Origin: an uncultured Christensenella sp.
Lineage (GTDB): Bacteria > Bacillota > Clostridia > Christensenellales > UBA3700
Length of the DNA: 64,000 nucleotides
Direction of reading: 5' to 3'
Assembly: GCA_949290515.1 (NCBI GenBank)
Contig: CASERZ010000001.1
Coordinates: 124,001-188,000 of the forward strand
In this document: positions 18,560-25,480 of the stretch, piece after piece
How positions within the stretch are numbered: position 1 is the first letter of the stretch
Layout: each line of letters opens with the position of its first letter
Notes under the pieces: generated by a model
The model's input: only the letters and a program-made list of their open reading frames with translations
The model's database searches: none
Told to the model about the DNA's origin: nothing
Position numbers and translations under genes: made by a program

Positions 18560-18641
18560 TCTGTATAAATATGTGTGTTTACAAACAACTTGTTTTGACT
18601 ATATTCACTATGGTAATATTTATAAAGAAAGGGCAAAAAGT

Positions 18642-18670
18642 TTGACAAATTTCCCATACTGTAATAATAT
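18642..18670 (+). promoter_or_regulatory. Promoter of the TM1266/ABC importer operon
   Basis: TTGACA (18642-18647), 17-bp spacer, TAATAT (18665-18670). The predicted start near 18677 leaves a 140-nt leader before the first gene. Confidence 0.72.
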
Positions 18671-18676
18671 ATTATT

Positions 18677-18818
18677 ACACACGGACGGGAAAACTTCTTG
18701 CCGTCTGAGTATATTACCACTACCCAATCAATGAGTTTTCGGAGAGTAAGGATATGAATAGCATATTTGTATTTTGCTCTGCCTTTGCAGAGCTTTTTTA
18801 TTCTCCAAAGGAGTTTTT
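18677..18818 (+). ncRNA. Structured leader with attenuator-like terminator, unidentified riboswitch or leader-peptide attenuator
   Basis: Elements in order: hairpin GACGG/CCGTC (18684-18688 with 18701-18705); GGAGAGTAA (18741-18749), fully complementary (one G-U) to TTATTCTCC (18798-18806); a small ATATG/CATAT hairpin between them; a perfect 7-bp terminator GCTCTGC/GCAGAGC with T6 (18776-18799); and AAAGGAG before ATG 18819. The long-range helix would enclose the terminator and take up half its U tract, so two alternative folds are possible. CTCC/GGAG can also mask the ribosome binding site. No consensus of a riboswitch class I know (TPP, SAM, FMN, cobalamin, purine and others) is evident. 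Confidence 0.55.
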
Positions 18819-18825
18819 ATGTTGA
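18754..18825 (+). CDS. Possible 23-codon leader peptide
   Basis: ATG 18754 is preceded by GGAG at 18741-18744 (9-nt spacing). The reading frame runs through the terminator hairpin and stops with TGA at 18823-18825, overlapping the ATG of the next gene (18819). The peptide is hydrophobic and aromatic (five Phe in the first 15 residues shown as MNSIFVFCSAFAELF). Ribosome passage would open the terminator and couple translation to the TM1266 gene. Coding status is inferred from start signal and position only. Confidence 0.4.
   Translation: MNSIFVFCSAFAELFYSPKEFLC
18776..18799 (+). terminator. Intrinsic terminator inside the TM1266 operon leader
   Basis: Perfect 7-bp stem GCTCTGC (18776-18782) and GCAGAGC (18787-18793), CTTT loop, T6. 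It lies upstream of ATG 18819 and downstream of a strong promoter, so it should control readthrough into the operon. Confidence 0.8.
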
Positions 18826-19076
18826 GAATAGGCGTGATAGGAATAGTGCTTAAGCAGGACAAGAGTACGGCTCTTGCCATACAGAATTTGCTGTCCAACT
18901 TCAGTTCGATAATCATAGGCAGAATGGGCGTGCCCGACAGAGAAACGGGTATAAGCACCATAAGCGTAATCGTCAAGGGTACGAATGAGCAGATATCCGC
19001 TTTATCGGGAAAACTCGGAAAACTCGACGAGGTGTACGTAAAATCGGCAATAACTTCGTTTGAAATAGAAGGTTAA
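18819..19076 (+). CDS. TM1266-family putative iron-only hydrogenase system regulator (ACT-like fold)
   Basis: 85-aa protein matching the small ACT-like family found beside [FeFe]-hydrogenase maturation genes (TIGR03959, TM1266). Visible agreement: an N-terminal beta strand MLRIGVIGIVLKQ, NFSSIIIGRMGVPDRETGISTIS, and the C-terminal signature LSGKLGKLDEVYVKS. A start at ATG 18819 with AAAGGAG 5-6 nt upstream is chosen; an in-frame TTG at 18774 lies before the terminator hairpin. Biochemical function in the family is not established. It is the first gene of an operon with an ABC importer (15-nt gap to the binding protein), so it may sense the same ligand or metal state (inference). No hyd genes lie in this window. 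Confidence 0.8.
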   Translation: MLRIGVIGIVLKQDKSTALAIQNLLSNFSSIIIGRMGVPDRETGISTISVIVKGTNEQISALSGKLGKLDEVYVKSAITSFEIEG

Positions 19077-19091
19077 TGAAAGGAGAAAAAA

Positions 19092-20096
19092 ATGAAAAGA
19101 ATTATCGTAGCTATTCTTTTGGTTGCAACAACGTTGATTAGCGTATGCGCTTTTGGCGCGTGCGTCAACGAAGACGACGGGTATACACTCGTTGCGCCCG
19201 ACGGCGCCCCCGCTCTCGCGCTTGCAGGTATAGAAAACACAGTTAAGACGCAGACTGATACCTACAATATCAAAAAGTCCGTCGTTTCTTCGGGGGTAAT
19301 AAGCACAGAAGCGGTAAAGAGCGATATTGCGATTGTTCCTGCAAATCTTGCGGCAAACCTTTACAATAAGGGCAACGATATACGTTTGCTTGCCGTAGTC
19401 ACAAACGGCAATCTCTTTGTTTTGTCCAACAGCGACGAACAAGTCTCTGACCTCAGTGCGCTCGTAGGTAAAATGGTATATTCGATAGGACAGGGAAGCG
19501 TACCCGATATGATATTCCAGAGCTTGCTCAAAAATGCGGGTATAACCTATGCTCAGGGAGAGAAAGCGACAGAAGGAAAAGTGACGATTAAGTATATGAC
19601 GGACGGCTCCGAAGTAATGTCCCAGATGGCTCTTGCCAAAAAAGACGGTGAAAACGTCTTCGGCGTACTTGCCGAACCTGCGGTTACAAATGCGATAAAC
19701 AAACAAGGCTTCAAGGAAGTTTTCAATTTGCAGACGCTTTGGGCAGATGCATCTGAAAGTCAATATGACGGATATGCGCAAGCTGTGCTTATAGCTAAAG
19801 CGCAAGTGTGCGAAGACAAAGAGTTTGTCGAAAAACTTTTGCAAGCTTTTTCGGACAATGCTTTGTGGGTTGCTGAAAATCCATCTGAGGCGGTAGAGAA
19901 TATAAAGACTGTATATGCTCAGACTTCGCTTTCGACTTCCATAACTGCCGATGTCGTCAGAAGATGCAACGTAAAGACAATTGCTATGCCCGACGGTAAG
20001 GCTTATTACGAGCAGATGCTCGATGCCGTAATGCAAATCAACGCCAACGCAATCGGCGGCAAATTGCCTGCACAAGAATTTTATTTCGCAGGCTGA
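19092..20096 (+). CDS. ABC importer substrate-binding lipoprotein, NMT1/SsuA/THI5-like
   Basis: 334 aa with a lipoprotein signal peptide (MKRIIVAILLVATTLISVC, lipobox ending FGAC at about residue 22). The mature protein has the type II periplasmic-binding fold of NitT/TauT importers: VAPDGAPALALA, SDIAIVPANLAANL in the first lobe, LSALVGKMVYSIGQGSVPD at the hinge, and LAEPAVTNAI. Ligands of the group include aliphatic sulfonates, nitrate, taurine, bicarbonate, thiamine precursors and riboflavin; none can be chosen from sequence. GGAG 7-8 nt before ATG 19092. It follows the TM1266 gene and precedes its permease and ATPase. Confidence 0.85.
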   Translation: MKRIIVAILLVATTLISVCAFGACVNEDDGYTLVAPDGAPALALAGIENTVKTQTDTYNIKKSVVSSGVISTEAVKSDIAIVPANLAANLYNKGNDIRLLAVVTNGNLFVLSNSDEQVSDLSALVGKMVYSIGQGSVPDMIFQSLLKNAGITYAQGEKATEGKVTIKYMTDGSEVMSQMALAKKDGENVFGVLAEPAVTNAINKQGFKEVFNLQTLWADASESQYDGYAQAVLIAKAQVCEDKEFVEKLLQAFSDNALWVAENPSEAVENIKTVYAQTSLSTSITADVVRRCNVKTIAMPDGKAYYEQMLDAVMQINANAIGGKLPAQEFYFAG

Positions 20097-20147
20097 GTAT
20101 TATAGATAAAGGATTTATTCGGCGTTAATGCCGATAATACAAGGTAT

Positions 20148-20909
20148 ATGCGCAAAGAAAAGGTATACAAGGCACTAAATATTACTTTGCCAATCGTCAC
20201 ATTGCTGGTGATAATTATCGTGTATGCGATAATATCGCTTGCTGTGGGGATAGATATGCTGGTGCCTTCGGTACCTTCGATTGTCAAAGAGTTTTTCGCA
20301 TTATTCGCTAAAGCGAGTTTTTACGAATCGGTAGGTTGGACTTTGCTCAGGGCTTTTATAGCTTACGTATCTGCATTTTTGCTTGCCGCCTTGCTTTCGG
20401 GCGTAACCTATTCGTTCAAGCCTTTGCGAAGCGCGCTTGCACCTATAGTGCTTATTGTGCGCATTATGCCTACTATGTCGCTAATACTGCTTGCTTTGAT
20501 ATGGTTTGACAGTTTCGAGGCAACGGTACTTGTTGCGTTCAGTGTTATTTTCCCTATGCTGTATACGTCGTTTGCGGACGCTCTGGAATGCGTAGATAAG
20601 GACTTGATAGAAATGGCGCGCGTGTACGGAGTATCTGAGCGTAAGCAGATATTGTCTCTGTATCTTCCTCAGATAGCTCCCAACGTATTTACGGCAATAA
20701 AAAGTTCCGTGGGGCTGAATCTTAAGCTTGTAATTGCCGCAGAAGTTCTTGCGCAGACTGCAAAGAGTATAGGAATAGAAATGCAATTTGCAAAACTATA
20801 CGTGGATACGGCTCAACTGCTTGCGTGGACGGCTGTCGCAATAATTTTGGGGACGGTGTTTGAGAAAATCGTTGTCCTTATCGAAAAAAAGGCGGTGAAG
20901 TGGAAATGA
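20148..20909 (+). CDS. NitT/TauT-type ABC importer permease
   Basis: 253-aa membrane protein with about six hydrophobic segments and the EAA cytoplasmic loop that docks on the ATPase (EMARVYGVSERKQILSLYLPQIAP, about 163-186, with the conserved Gly). Matches the BPD_transp_1 family of SsuC/TauC/ThiX proteins. AAGG lies close before ATG 20148; the 51-nt gap after the binding protein holds no terminator. Overlaps the ATPase start by ATGA. Confidence 0.88.
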   Translation: MRKEKVYKALNITLPIVTLLVIIIVYAIISLAVGIDMLVPSVPSIVKEFFALFAKASFYESVGWTLLRAFIAYVSAFLLAALLSGVTYSFKPLRSALAPIVLIVRIMPTMSLILLALIWFDSFEATVLVAFSVIFPMLYTSFADALECVDKDLIEMARVYGVSERKQILSLYLPQIAPNVFTAIKSSVGLNLKLVIAAEVLAQTAKSIGIEMQFAKLYVDTAQLLAWTAVAIILGTVFEKIVVLIEKKAVKWK

Positions 20910-21631
20910 AAATATGCGATTTGACATTTTCTTATTCGGATAAGCCCGTATACAGGAATTTTTCGTTGGAATTAGACGAGAAAAAGGTGAGTTGCATTAT
21001 GGGCAATTCAGGAGGAGGAAAAACCACGCTTCTCAACTGTATCAGCGGTCAACTTGCCTATAACGGCGATATATTTTATGGACAATATGCCGATAAGAGT
21101 ATAGACGAAACAGTTATATCATATGTCTTTCAGCAGCCGCGTCTCATACCTTCGCTGACAGTTGAAGATAATATAAAATTCGTACTTAAAGATACCGATA
21201 AGCAAATCCTGAACAAGAAAGTAGAGGATATAGCAAACAAGATGGATATAAGCGATTGTCTAAAATCATATCCCTGGCAAATCAGCGGAGGACAGGCAAG
21301 CAGAGTAGCGATTGCGCGCGCGCTCGTCAGAGAGTGCGACGTGTTGCTTATGGATGAACCTTTTAAGGGGCTTGATATAAAACTCAAAAGGCAAATTCTC
21401 GATACTCTCACTCAATTGATAAAAGATAAAACGGTAATTTTCGTCACGCACGACGTAGAGGAAGCCCTCGTGATTGCCGACAGAATAATTGTGCTTTCAG
21501 GCGGAAACGGTCAAACTGTAAAAATTTGCGAAGACGTAAAAATCAATGATGATAGAGTGGGCAGAGACCTGTATTGCTCAAGGCTCAACGAGGTAAGAGG
21601 TATTGTTACTTCTGCCTTGCTGAAAAATTGA
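20906..21631 (+). CDS. NitT/TauT-type ABC importer ATP-binding protein
   Basis: 241-aa cytoplasmic ATPase. Walker A GNSGGGKTT, Q-loop VFQQPRLIPSLTVEDN, signature ISGGQASRVAIARAL, Walker B VLLMDEPFKGLD and H-loop FVTHDVEEAL are all intact. ATG 20906, overlapping the permease stop, is chosen over GTG 20900 because GGCGGTG is then 8 nt away. With the genes at 19092 and 20148 it forms a complete high-affinity importer. A symmetric terminator ends the operon. Confidence 0.92.
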   Translation: MKICDLTFSYSDKPVYRNFSLELDEKKVSCIMGNSGGGKTTLLNCISGQLAYNGDIFYGQYADKSIDETVISYVFQQPRLIPSLTVEDNIKFVLKDTDKQILNKKVEDIANKMDISDCLKSYPWQISGGQASRVAIARALVRECDVLLMDEPFKGLDIKLKRQILDTLTQLIKDKTVIFVTHDVEEALVIADRIIVLSGGNGQTVKICEDVKINDDRVGRDLYCSRLNEVRGIVTSALLKN

Positions 21632-21651
21632 ACGCAACAAAAAACACTCCT

Positions 21652-21680
21652 AAAAAACGGCATAATGTTTGCCGTTTTTT
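21652..21680. terminator. Symmetric terminator between convergent operons
   Basis: AAAAAACGGC (21652-21661) and GCCGTTTTTT (21671-21680), 9-nt loop; serves the importer operon on plus and the small-protein/desulfurase operon on minus. Confidence 0.85.
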
Positions 21681-21771
21681 ATTTGTGCTTTTCAGAGATT
21701 TATATCGACTTATTAAGTCGACAGAATTTATATACAAATCGGTTTAAGAAAAAACGCGATTTATGGATATA

Positions 21772-22104
21772 TCAGTTTTTTGCCATATCTATCAGAGAAC
21801 GCAATTTCGTTATCTGTTCTCCGGACAGCATACAGCTTGCCGAACTGAAAAATTCTTCGAGTTTGGCATTGTCCAACGTGCCGTTTTTTCTTCCTTCTTC
21901 GACGAGATGAAACATCTCTTGCATCAGTCTTTCTTCCGACATTGACGAATATTTGTTTATCTCTTCCTGCAATCCCGAATGCGCAGAATTTTGCGAGGCG
22001 GAGCCTGTTGAGTTAAAATTCAATCCTGAAAACGCATTGTTTGAAGAAAAAGCGTTGTCGGACGAGAAAGCGTTGTTTTTTGTGTAAAAGCCGTTTTTTT
22101 TCAT
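21772..22104 (-). CDS. Small protein with N-terminal AFSS-type repeats, unknown function
   Basis: 110 aa, family not recognised. Residues ~10-28 carry three near-identical six-residue units (NNAFSS, DNAFSS, NNAFSG). A Ser/Asn-rich linker leads into a probable alpha-helical C-terminal half (EEINKYSSMSEERLMQEMF onward) with a coiled, acidic and basic pattern. No signal peptide or membrane segment. AAGGAG precedes its ATG. It lies last in a minus-strand set after the cysteine desulfurase and a 63-aa protein, 27 nt from the latter. The repeat region and helical tail suggest a structural or adaptor protein, but I infer no role. Confidence 0.6.
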   Translation of the reverse strand: MKKNGFYTKNNAFSSDNAFSSNNAFSGLNFNSTGSASQNSAHSGLQEEINKYSSMSEERLMQEMFHLVEEGRKNGTLDNAKLEEFFSSASCMLSGEQITKLRSLIDMAKN

Positions 22105-22131
22105 TTTTTCTCCTTTCGCTATCGGAAAAAC

Positions 22132-22323
22132 TTATTCTTCGCCGTCGTCATACAGACTTTTCAGGGTTTTGTTGACCTCTTCTTCGTTGAGTTTTACCGT
22201 CTCGCTTTGCGAAGAAGGGCGGTTGTTGTTCATAAGACTTGGCAAAAGCTGCATAATCAGCGACATATCCTTGTTGTTGCCGTTTGCCATAAGTTGCATT
22301 ATTTTTCCGATATCCATATCCAT
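22132..22323 (-). CDS. Small acidic helical protein, unknown function
   Basis: 63 aa. Met-rich N-terminal half with two similar helices (GKIMQLMANGNN and MSLIMQLLPSLMNN), a short polar linker, then an acidic C-terminus ending YDDGEE. GAGGTG lies 6 nt before ATG. Sits between the cysteine desulfurase and the 110-aa protein on the same strand, with short gaps, so co-transcription is likely. The IMQLM/IMQLLPSLM pattern could be a small helical-pair or oligomerisation domain. No family recognised. Confidence 0.6.
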   Translation of the reverse strand: MDMDIGKIMQLMANGNNKDMSLIMQLLPSLMNNNRPSSQSETVKLNEEEVNKTLKSLYDDGEE

Positions 22324-22363
22324 ATTTTCACCTCTATATTTTATGCTTTTACGTTTTGTTTGG

Positions 22364-23503
22364 TTACGGTTTGCGATAGTTCAGTTTGTCGATTGCGTTA
22401 AGAAGCGCGCGTATGTCGCTTATCGTATTGTTGTATCCTATACTTGCTCTCACGGTGCCGCTGTCGAGAGTTCCGAGTTGTCGGTGTATCAGAGGAGCGC
22501 AGTGTAGTCCGCATCTTACGGCGATATCGTTTTCGTTGAGATAATCTCCTATATCTGTTGAGGAGTAATCTGCAAAATTAAATGACACTACGCCGTTGTT
22601 CTGAGAAGAGTAGAGCCGTACGTTTTTTATTTGTTTCAGACCGTATATGAGTTCGCTTGTCAGATAGCGGGAGTTCAGGGATATTTTTGAAAGGTTTTTA
22701 TAAGTCCAGTCCGCGCTCGCGCCGAGACCGATTATGCCCGCGCTGTTGAGAGTTCCGGCTTCGAAAGCGTCGGGAGGTAAATCGGGTTGAATAAGGCTTT
22801 CGCTGTGCGACCCTGTGCCCCCGAAGCGTATCGGGAGAAGTTTGTAGCGTTTGTCATATACCAAAAATCCCGTCCCTTGACTGCCGTGCAATCCCTTGTG
22901 TCCCGCCGCAGCGAGAAAGGCAATATTGAGAGCTTTGACGTTGATTGAAAGGTGTCCGAGCGATTGCGCTCCGTCTACGAAAAGGGGAACGTTGCGTCTT
23001 GCGGCGATTTTGCCGATTTCTTCTAAATCCGCAAGGTAGCCTGTGACGTTTGACATATGATTAACACACACCAATCGGGTATTTTCGTTGATAGCGTTAT
23101 TTATATCGACAGAAGATATTCTGCCGTCCTTGTCGGGTTTTATCTCTATTAATTTTACGTCCGACGTTTCTTTTAAATGCCACAGAGGACGAGCAACGGA
23201 GTTGTGTTCGTAAGACGTGAATATCACTTCCGCACGCTGTCCCTTGTATGCGGCAAGGTATCCCAGAATTGCCAGATTTGCTGCTTCGGTACAGCCCGAA
23301 GTAAATATTACTTCGTAGTTATCGTCACCGCCTACGAGCGTTTTGAGCAATTCTCTTACGTCGTAAATTTTAATTGCTGTGTCGATAGCGTCGTTATGTC
23401 CGCCCCTGCCGGGATTTGAAGAACAGGCTAGCTGATTGAACATTTCGTCAAACATTCGTCTGGGTTTGAATCTAGAAGTTGCGGCATTATCCAAATATAT
23501 CAT
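22364..23503 (-). CDS. Cysteine desulfurase family protein (class V aminotransferase fold)
   Basis: 379-aa PLP enzyme. The N-terminus MIYLDNAATSRFKP and the overall length fit the EPF2568-type subgroup of cysteine desulfurase-like proteins (TIGR01977) rather than housekeeping IscS or SufS. PLP Lys203 lies in AAGHKGLHG, with the DGAQS aspartate and the conserved His100 in SYEHNSV. Candidate active-site cysteines are in RCGLHCAPL near 335-339. Such enzymes take sulfur (or selenium) from cysteine for delivery to a carrier. It is divergent from a DUF3343 Se/S-carrier-like gene 75 bp away, which supports a role in S or Se transfer (inference). GAGG before ATG 23503. Confidence 0.88.
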   Translation of the reverse strand: MIYLDNAATSRFKPRRMFDEMFNQLACSSNPGRGGHNDAIDTAIKIYDVRELLKTLVGGDDNYEVIFTSGCTEAANLAILGYLAAYKGQRAEVIFTSYEHNSVARPLWHLKETSDVKLIEIKPDKDGRISSVDINNAINENTRLVCVNHMSNVTGYLADLEEIGKIAARRNVPLFVDGAQSLGHLSINVKALNIAFLAAAGHKGLHGSQGTGFLVYDKRYKLLPIRFGGTGSHSESLIQPDLPPDAFEAGTLNSAGIIGLGASADWTYKNLSKISLNSRYLTSELIYGLKQIKNVRLYSSQNNGVVSFNFADYSSTDIGDYLNENDIAVRCGLHCAPLIHRQLGTLDSGTVRASIGYNNTISDIRALLNAIDKLNYRKP

Positions 23504-23578
23504 TGTTACCTCACAAATACGGTTTGTCGTTAATATATTGTATTATGAGCGGAATACATAAATACCTAGGAGAAAGCT

Positions 23579-23836
23579 ATGAATTACTTACTGATGATTT
23601 TCCGCTCGCGCAACGATACTCTTGCTGCGTACCGTTTTTTCAGCTCACGCGGGCTGAATTGTATGACCGTAAACGCCCCCAGAAGTTTAGTTAAGTCTTG
23701 CGGGCTTGCTCTTAAGACTTCGGCTTCTTCTGCTGTTGTTTTGGGCTTGCTTAATCAATACACTTCGGCTTCGACGGTCAAAGTTTATACGGCAGAGCAG
23801 AGTTTCGGCGGTGCAACGTACAGACAAATATATTGA
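23579..23836 (+). CDS. DUF3343 family protein, putative Se/S carrier-like
   Basis: 85 aa. Matches DUF3343 (PF11823) in length and pattern: an N-terminal FRSRNDTLAAYRFFSSRG, then PRSLVKSCGLALK with the conserved Cys of the family, and a C-terminal amphipathic strand. The domain is TusA-like in proposed role and is thought to carry sulfur or selenium as a persulfide. TAGGAGA lies 7-8 nt before ATG 23579. It is transcribed away from the cysteine desulfurase at 22364-23503, and the two probably share the 75-bp promoter region. Terminator at 23837-23864. Confidence 0.75.
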   Translation: MNYLLMIFRSRNDTLAAYRFFSSRGLNCMTVNAPRSLVKSCGLALKTSASSAVVLGLLNQYTSASTVKVYTAEQSFGGATYRQIY

Positions 23837-23864
23837 GAGCGGAACTTCTTCCGCTCTTTTTTTT
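23837..23864 (+). terminator. Terminator of the DUF3343 gene
   Basis: GAGCGGAA, CTTC loop, TTCCGCTC, T8; begins directly after the stop codon. Confidence 0.88.
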
Positions 23865-24035
23865 CGCAGACTCGTGATTTTGTGCGTCAGTCGGGTATTT
23901 TTCTCTGTTTTGAGTGTTTTCGAGTATAATTTCCCCTATATTATAATAAAATATTTTATATCACTTTACAAACTCGCCGTTTTGTAATATAATTATCGTA
24001 ACTATAATCATTTTCAAGGAGATTCTTTCACAACT

Positions 24036-25346
24036 ATGGTAGTTCCACTGTTATCGGCATCTATCAGCAATTCAAAGATTATCACTTATATAGTGGCAAT
24101 CGCAGTATTAGTAATTTTTTCGGCGTTTTTCTCGGCTACCGAGATGGCGTTTTCTACCCTTAACAGAATAAGACTGAAAAATATGTATTCCAACGAACCC
24201 AAGAAGTACGGCAAGGTATACTTCCTCAGCGAGCACTTCGACGGTTTGATATCGACTATTCTTATTGGCAACAACATCGTGAATATCGCTTCGGCTACGC
24301 TTGCAACAATGTTGTTTACGGGACTTATTTCCAGTCAGGAACTCGCAGGTACGGTATCTACCGCTGTAAGTACCGTCGTAGTGTTGATATTCGGCGAGAT
24401 ATCTCCTAAATCAATGGCAAAGCGTAATCCCGAATTTATTGCTAAATTTGCGGCACCTTTTATTTTGGTTTTCTATTACATTCTTTATCCTATAAACAAA
24501 CTTCTGGGATTCTGGCAGAGTTTTATCGGCAAAATCTTCAAGAAAAAAGGTGACGATAATATTACTGACGAGGAACTGATAACTTATATCGACGAGGCTC
24601 AGACGGAAGGCGGTCTCAACGAATACGAAGGCGACCTCATAAGGTCGGCAATTGAGTTTGACAATATGACCGTTAAAGACGTATTCACTCCCAGAGTTGA
24701 CGTCGAGGCGGTTGATATAGAGGACAGTATGTCCGACGTAATGAAGGTCTTCAGAGAAAGCGGTTACTCTCGTCTTCCCGTATACGAGGAAAATATTGAT
24801 ACGATAAAGGGTATCATTAATCTGAGAGATTTCTACGAAGCGTATATCGACGGCGTAAGCGACTTTTCCAAGATTATCACAAAGAGCGTCATTTACGTAC
24901 CCGATACTATGAAAATCAGCGACGTATTGAGAAAATTGCAAATGGCAAAGACTCATATCGCTATAGTAGTCGACGAATTCGGCGGTACTATGGGTATAGT
25001 TACGCTCGAGGATATTCTCGAACAGCTAGTAGGCGATATCTGGGACGAGAGCGACGAGGTTGTGGAACCTATCGTCAAGCTTTCGGACAATAAGTATTCT
25101 GTGCTCGGAGATACCAATCTCGAAGAGTTTTTCGATTATTTCGAAGTCAATCGCAAACAAGAGGAGTTCGATACCGTAACGCTCAGCGGCTATATCGCAT
25201 ATGCGCTCGGAAGAATGCCCCAAGTGGGAGATATAGTCAACTTTGAAAATCTTGCGATTACAGTTAAGAAGATGGATAACACCGTCGTAGAAAAGGTAGA
25301 GGTAATCGTCAATACTTCAGAAGAGCAGGAAAAGGGAGAAAAATAA
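24036..25346 (+). CDS. CNNM/CorC-HlyC family transporter (hemolysin family)
   Basis: 436 aa: an N-terminal CNNM (DUF21) membrane domain with about four hydrophobic segments (first at ~11-35, including FSATEMAFSTLNRIRLK), two CBS domains (about 205-330; TPRVDVEAVD, GYSRLPVYEE, IVVDEFGGTMGIVTLED) and a C-terminal CorC_HlyC domain. Relatives move or sense Mg2+/Co2+; the older name hemolysin is misleading. CBS domains suggest adenine-nucleotide control. AAGGAG is 14 nt before ATG 24036, longer than usual, but no better in-frame start exists. TATAAT near 24003 provides a likely -10. Confidence 0.88.
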   Translation: MVVPLLSASISNSKIITYIVAIAVLVIFSAFFSATEMAFSTLNRIRLKNMYSNEPKKYGKVYFLSEHFDGLISTILIGNNIVNIASATLATMLFTGLISSQELAGTVSTAVSTVVVLIFGEISPKSMAKRNPEFIAKFAAPFILVFYYILYPINKLLGFWQSFIGKIFKKKGDDNITDEELITYIDEAQTEGGLNEYEGDLIRSAIEFDNMTVKDVFTPRVDVEAVDIEDSMSDVMKVFRESGYSRLPVYEENIDTIKGIINLRDFYEAYIDGVSDFSKIITKSVIYVPDTMKISDVLRKLQMAKTHIAIVVDEFGGTMGIVTLEDILEQLVGDIWDESDEVVEPIVKLSDNKYSVLGDTNLEEFFDYFEVNRKQEEFDTVTLSGYIAYALGRMPQVGDIVNFENLAITVKKMDNTVVEKVEVIVNTSEEQEKGEK

Positions 25347-25383
25347 TAAAAATTATGCGCCTTGTTGCGCGATAAGCAAGTGT

Positions 25384-25411
25384 CCGACGTCGCGACGTCG
25401 GCATTTTGCCG
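25384..25411. repeat. Perfect 18-bp palindrome overlapping a second hairpin
   Basis: CCGACGTCGCGACGTCGG (25384-25401) is fully self-complementary. Its last bases also form CGGC/GCCG (25399-25402, 25408-25411). A GCGC/GCGC hairpin lies upstream (25359-25372). It sits between the CBS transporter and ileS. It lacks an adjacent T tract and lacks T-box sequence, so it may be a protein site or an mRNA structure. Confidence 0.6.
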
Positions 25412-25480
25412 AAACACCTGAACAACATTCTTAACTAAGTAAAAATTTTTTAGCATATACGAATTAAACAGGAGGCAGCA

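Noticed and set aside
18700..18752. Partial likeness to a TPP riboswitch (CTGAG, ACC) in the TM1266 leader
   Set aside because: The conserved CUGAGA, ACCUGA and GAUAAUGCCAGCG elements of the TPP aptamer are missing.
21772..22104. AFSS hexapeptide repeats as a CRISPR or DNA repeat array
   Set aside because: The repeats are short, lie in a coding frame with a ribosome binding site, and lack spacer structure. No CRISPR array was seen in the window.
25347..25480. Possible T-box before ileS
   Set aside because: No AAGGTGG/ACCGCG motif and no stem I signature; only the 18-bp palindrome and small hairpins.
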